DNA of 8,704 nucleotides from the NCBI GenBank assembly GCA_900554255.1, contig USGN01000047.1:1-8704 (forward strand). Reading direction: 5' to 3'. The stretch is from an uncultured Collinsella sp. GTDB lineage: Bacteria > Actinomycetota > Coriobacteriia > Coriobacteriales > Coriobacteriaceae. The notes beneath the pieces are model-generated. The model was not told the DNA's origin and made no database searches. It saw only the letters and a list, made by a program, of their open reading frames with translations. Positions 6,205 through 8,704 of the stretch are shown here, one piece after another (the stretch's first letter is position 1; each line of letters begins with the position of its first letter). Position numbers and translations under genes: made by a program.

Positions 6205-6302
6205 AAACGCCCCTAAGCGGCAATCTACCTTTCAATCGTCGGGCATGGCCAGAAGGCCTATGCCCTCCTCTTTCAAGGCACATTGCTCGCTTAGGGGCGT
6301 TT
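6205..6302. repeat. 98-bp structured palindromic element between convergent genes
   Basis: AAACGCCCCTAAGCG (6205-6219) is perfectly repeated in inverse at 6288-6302. Pairing continues with GCAAT (6220-6224) / ATTGC (6282-6286) past a single bulged T, giving a 20-bp stem. Inside is a second hairpin: GGGCAT and GGCC (6241-6250) pair with GGCC and ATGCCC (6255-6265), with an AGAA loop and a one-base bulge. The direct repeat CGCTG flanks the element at 6199-6203 and 6304-6308. TTTT at 6300-6303 ends the plus-strand reading, so it could also act as a bidirectional terminator for cyuA and the HAD gene. Alternatives are a miniature inverted-repeat element or a small structured RNA. Confidence 0.6.
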
Positions 6303-6357
6303 TCGCTGGCTTATGCTCAACCTGCGGCGTTATTTTGTTTGGAGCGAGGGAGGGGTC

Positions 6358-7116
6358 CTACGACAGTTCGTCGGCTATTTGGTGTTCGTAGAAGGCTTCT
6401 ACAACGGCGTTAAAGTCGCGGGCGAAGTCTTCCATGGTTCCGCGCCAGGTGGCTTGGCTGGGCTTGCCTTGGCCTACAAAGGCGGTTTGGATGCCGCAGA
6501 CAGGGTTGGGGAAGTCGCGTTTGGGATCGTTGCCCACCATAAGGACCTCGTGCGGCTCGAGCCCCATCACCTGAAGCTGCTCTAGATAGTAGGTGGCATC
6601 GGGCTTGCAGCGGGTGGTGTTTCCCATGTGCGTGACGAGCTCAAAGGGAGCGTCGGCCAGGTCGCCCCAACCCATGCGGCACTCGATGGCCCCCTGGGGA
6701 AAGCTGGGGTTGGTAAAGAGCGCACAACGCAGCCCTGCGTCCTGTACGGCCTGGAGCGCGGCGTGTGCGCCCGGCATGGCGTGGGCGTTAATGACATCGT
6801 CGTTCTTGTACGGAAGAACTTCGCGGTCATAGTAGGTAAACGCCTCGTAGATGAGGGGATCGGAGAGGCGGATCCCGCATCGGCGCTCGACCTCTTCTTG
6901 GTAAAACTCAAGATTGGTGCGGTTGTCCGTGCCGCTGCGGCGATTGGCGTTGAGGTCGACCAAGATGGTGCCGAGGCGTGCCATCGTGCCACCGCGGCTG
7001 CGGCGCCCGATATCCGCGAGCATCGAAGAGACATCCTTAAAATAGCGAAGGATGAACGCGTTGAGGTTGATGCTAAGAAGCGTTTCGTCCATATCGAAAA
7101 CGACTGCTTTGAGCAC
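6358..7116 (-). CDS. HAD-superfamily hydrolase (phosphatase-like)
   Basis: The 252-residue product has all four haloacid dehalogenase motifs: FDMDET with nucleophile D8 and acid/base D10, LFTNPS with T135, CKPD with K171, and VGNDPKRD with D197 and D201 for Mg2+. A helical cap region of about 90-110 residues follows motif I (C1-type), as in phosphoglycolate-phosphatase-like and pyrophosphatase-like members. The substrate cannot be read from sequence. The start chosen is GTG at 7116, since AAAGG lies 7 nt upstream and the HAD fold begins at residue 2 (LKAVVFDMDET). The frame is open 57 codons further upstream, with an ATG at 7224 that lacks a good ribosome binding site and would add non-family sequence. 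It converges with cyuA and is divergent from rpsA. Confidence 0.88.
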   Translation of the reverse strand: MLKAVVFDMDETLLSINLNAFILRYFKDVSSMLADIGRRSRGGTMARLGTILVDLNANRRSGTDNRTNLEFYQEEVERRCGIRLSDPLIYEAFTYYDREVLPYKNDDVINAHAMPGAHAALQAVQDAGLRCALFTNPSFPQGAIECRMGWGDLADAPFELVTHMGNTTRCKPDATYYLEQLQVMGLEPHEVLMVGNDPKRDFPNPVCGIQTAFVGQGKPSQATWRGTMEDFARDFNAVVEAFYEHQIADELS

Positions 7117-7368
7117 GCGGGCACCTTTCTCGTAAATTTGATCTAGAGTCGTTGGCTCCGGATACTTTACCCCAAAGCCAATTGCCTGGCTGGTTATCGT
7201 CAAGTTGCGGAGACGTGTGTTCATAAGATTACGAAAAAGTCTCCACACGAGTAAAAAATCGCAGTTCACGCTTGAAATCGAACTCATTTCCCCGTAACCT
7301 ATACGAACGTGATTGCATAAGCGTCACATTAGTATCTGTCGGCTCCCGAGTGTTCCTAAACGTTGTGT

Positions 7369-7394
7369 GCTTGTCGCACCCTTCTGTAGGTCCT
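7369..7394 (+). repeat. Copy 2 of a 26-bp dispersed element
   Basis: GCTTGTCG, 4 variable bases, CTTCTGTAGG, one variable base, CCT: an ungapped match to 3266-3291. Here it ends 37 bp before the rpsA start codon, so it is probably within the 5' leader or core promoter of rpsA. A TTGTCG-17-TAGCAA hexamer pair overlaps it but fits the sigma-70 consensus poorly. Confidence 0.55.
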
Positions 7395-7402
7395 AGCAAT
7401 CG

Positions 7403-7427
7403 GGGCCCCGTAGTTCGAAAGGGGTCC
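7403..7427 (+). promoter_or_regulatory. Hairpin that would mask the rpsA ribosome binding site
   Basis: GGGCCCC (7403-7409) can pair with GGGGTCC (7421-7427) over 7 bp including one G-U, with an 11-nt loop. The 3' arm contains the GGGG of the ribosome binding site GAAAGGGG (7417-7424), 7 nt before the TTG start. Repression of its own translation by S1 is known in Escherichia coli, so a similar control here is possible but unproven. Confidence 0.35.
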
Positions 7428-7431
7428 ACCT

Positions 7432-8598
7432 TTGAGTGAGATTCAGAACTCGTCCATTTTCTCTCTTGACGATGTCAATGAGGAGGAGATGAACAACCTC
7501 ATCGACGGTACGATTACCGACTTTGATGAGGGCGATCTCGTTAACGGCACTGTCGTTAAGATCGAGCATGACGAGGTGCTCGTTGACATCGGATTCAAGT
7601 CCGAGGGCGTTATCCCGGTCCGCGAGCTGTCCATCCGCAAGGACGCTAACCCTGCAGACATCGTTGCACTCGGTGATCCCATCGAGGCTCTGGTTCTCCA
7701 GAAGGAGGACAAGGACGGTCGTCTGGTTCTGTCCAAGAAGCGTGCCGAGTACGAGCGTGCTTGGAACCGCATCGAGGAGAAGTTCAACTCTGGCGAGAAC
7801 GTCGAAGGCGAGGTTATCGAGGTTGTCAAGGGCGGCCTGATCCTCGACATCGGCCTGCGTGGCTTCCTGCCTGCTTCTCTCGTCGACCTCCGTCGTGTCA
7901 AGGACCTCACCTCCTACATGGGCACCCGCATCGAGGCTCGCGTCATCGAGATGGACCGCAACCGCAACAACGTCGTCCTCTCCCGTCGCGTCGTGCTCGA
8001 GGAGTCCCGTAAGGCCGAGCGCTCCGAGATTCTGTCCAAGCTCAAGTCTGGCATGCGTCTCCAGGGCACCGTTTCCTCCATCGTCGACTTCGGCGCCTTC
8101 GTCGACCTCGGCGGTATCGACGGCCTCATCCACATCTCCGAGCTCTCCTGGAACCACGTCAACCATCCTTCCGAGGTTGTCAAGGTCGGCCAGGAGGTCG
8201 AGGTCGAGGTTCTCGACGTCGATCTCAACCGCGAGCGCATCTCCCTGGGTCTCAAGCAGACCACCGAGGATCCGTGGCGCGCACTGGTCAAGAAGTACCC
8301 CGTCGGCGCTATCGTCGAGGGCACTGTGACCAAGCTTGTCCCGTTCGGCGCTTTCGTCGACCTGGGCGAGGGCATCGAGGGCCTGGTGCACATCTCCGAG
8401 ATGGCCAACAAGCACGTCGATCAGCCTTCTCAGGTCACCCACGTGGGCGACAAGGTTCAGGTCAAGGTCATGGAGATCGACCTCGACCGTCGTCGTATCT
8501 CCCTGTCCATGAAGTCCGCTGCTGAGACTCTGGGCGTCGAGATCGAGGTTACCCCGCTGCCTTCCGAGAAGAAGGACGAGGAGACCGACGCCGAGTAA
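7432..8598 (+). CDS. rpsA: 30S ribosomal protein S1
   Basis: S1 binds mRNA on the small ribosomal subunit and helps translation initiation. The 388-residue product has four S1/OB-fold repeats at about 34-103, 120-186, 206-275 and 291-361. The last two carry the clearest RNA-binding motif (FGAFVDLG at 220-227 and 305-312, then GL[IV]HISE). It ends in an acidic tail (EKKDEETDAE). Four repeats are typical of Gram-positive and actinobacterial S1, against six in E. coli. The start is TTG at 7432, with GAAAGGGG (7417-7424) 7 nt upstream; no in-frame ATG or GTG lies near it. Codons are strongly biased to C- and G-ending forms, as expected of a highly expressed gene. It is followed by a terminator and appears monocistronic. 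Confidence 0.95.
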   Translation: MSEIQNSSIFSLDDVNEEEMNNLIDGTITDFDEGDLVNGTVVKIEHDEVLVDIGFKSEGVIPVRELSIRKDANPADIVALGDPIEALVLQKEDKDGRLVLSKKRAEYERAWNRIEEKFNSGENVEGEVIEVVKGGLILDIGLRGFLPASLVDLRRVKDLTSYMGTRIEARVIEMDRNRNNVVLSRRVVLEESRKAERSEILSKLKSGMRLQGTVSSIVDFGAFVDLGGIDGLIHISELSWNHVNHPSEVVKVGQEVEVEVLDVDLNRERISLGLKQTTEDPWRALVKKYPVGAIVEGTVTKLVPFGAFVDLGEGIEGLVHISEMANKHVDQPSQVTHVGDKVQVKVMEIDLDRRRISLSMKSAAETLGVEIEVTPLPSEKKDEETDAE

Positions 8599-8622
8599 AT
8601 CGGTTTGACGATCACTTGTTTT

Positions 8623-8656
8623 AAGGGATCCGTCCGCAATGGACGGGTCCCTTTTA
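8623..8656 (+). terminator. Intrinsic terminator of rpsA
   Basis: AAGGGATCCGTCC (8623-8635) pairs with 8641-8653 over 13 bp including one G-U pair, around a 5-nt loop (GCAAT), and ends in TTTTAAT. It lies 24 bp after the rpsA stop codon. The remaining 48 bp of the window show no assignable feature. Confidence 0.9.
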
Positions 8657-8704
8657 ATATGAGCAGGACATTGTCAAGAGGCAAAATCGGGCCTGGCCCC
8701 AACG

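Larger units (their letters stand above)
7117..7431. other. 315-bp divergent region between the HAD gene and rpsA
   Basis: No gene is seen apart from the implausible N-terminal extension of the HAD frame. It holds two overlapping inverted repeats, GGAGAC/GTCTCC (7209-7214, 7239-7244) and CGTGTG/CACACG (7214-7219, 7244-7249); an AT-richer stretch around 7281-7335 where the promoters probably lie, though no hexamer pair is convincing (TATACG at 7300 on the plus strand; GTGACG-18-TATAGG on the minus strand); copy 2 of the 26-bp element (7369-7394); and a hairpin over the rpsA ribosome binding site (7403-7427). Confidence 0.6.

Noticed and set aside
6388..6402. Palindrome GTAGAAG-G-CTTCTAC
   Set aside because: It lies inside the C-terminal coding part of the HAD gene (VVEAFYE) and is explained by codon choice.
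7117..7287. 57-codon upstream extension of the HAD gene, including ATG at 7224
   Set aside because: The added residues do not resemble a HAD N-terminus, and the GTG at 7116 has a far better ribosome binding site directly before the first HAD strand.
7309..7327. GTGA-N11-TCAC dyad resembling a CRP/FNR-type site
   Set aside because: The spacer is 11 bp rather than 6 and only four bases per arm match, which is expected by chance.
7403..7430. CCCC-GTAGTTCGAAA-GGGG considered as a tRNA T-arm remnant
   Set aside because: The loop is 11 nt rather than 7 and no acceptor, anticodon or D arm is found upstream.
7393..8442. 349-codon minus-strand frame across rpsA
   Set aside because: Antisense shadow caused by the strong GTC/GAC/GAG codon bias of rpsA; the Leu-Asp-Val-rich product is an artefact.

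Overview
The window is a GC-rich, gene-dense stretch of ordinary chromosome made almost entirely of housekeeping metabolism and translation genes. The protein sequences (an ENKYPL-type ArgG, a four-domain S1 protein, a CyuA-type cysteine desulfidase) and the codon bias fit a high-GC Gram-positive anaerobe. A Coriobacteriia member, probably Collinsella-like, is my best guess; this rests on family resemblance and was not checked by a search.

Layout, left to right. (1) An argG missing only its first few codons runs into the window on the plus strand. It is followed by several hairpins, a 56-codon unrecognised gene and argH, so the last two steps of arginine synthesis sit together. (2) After an argH terminator, a 385-bp non-coding stretch with candidate promoters and repeats leads to ndk. 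(3) ndk and the minus-strand rpiB converge, and each ends in its own strong hairpin. (4) A 271-bp divergent region with alternative hairpins and a possible leader peptide separates rpiB from the plus-strand gene for a CyuA/serine-dehydratase-alpha-family Fe-S enzyme. (5) cyuA converges with a minus-strand HAD hydrolase across an unusual 98-bp structured palindromic element. (6) A 315-bp divergent region leads to the complete rpsA (ribosomal protein S1, TTG start) and its terminator.

The genes do not form one pathway. argG and argH act consecutively, while ndk, rpiB, cyuA, the HAD gene and rpsA are independent. I see no phage, CRISPR, toxin-antitoxin or defence system. The points worth a second look are all non-coding or very small: a 26-bp repeat shared by the upstream regions of ndk and rpsA, the palindromic element at 6205-6302 with 5-bp direct repeats at its edges, the small gene at 1445-1615, and hairpins that could control translation of rpsA and expression of cyuA.
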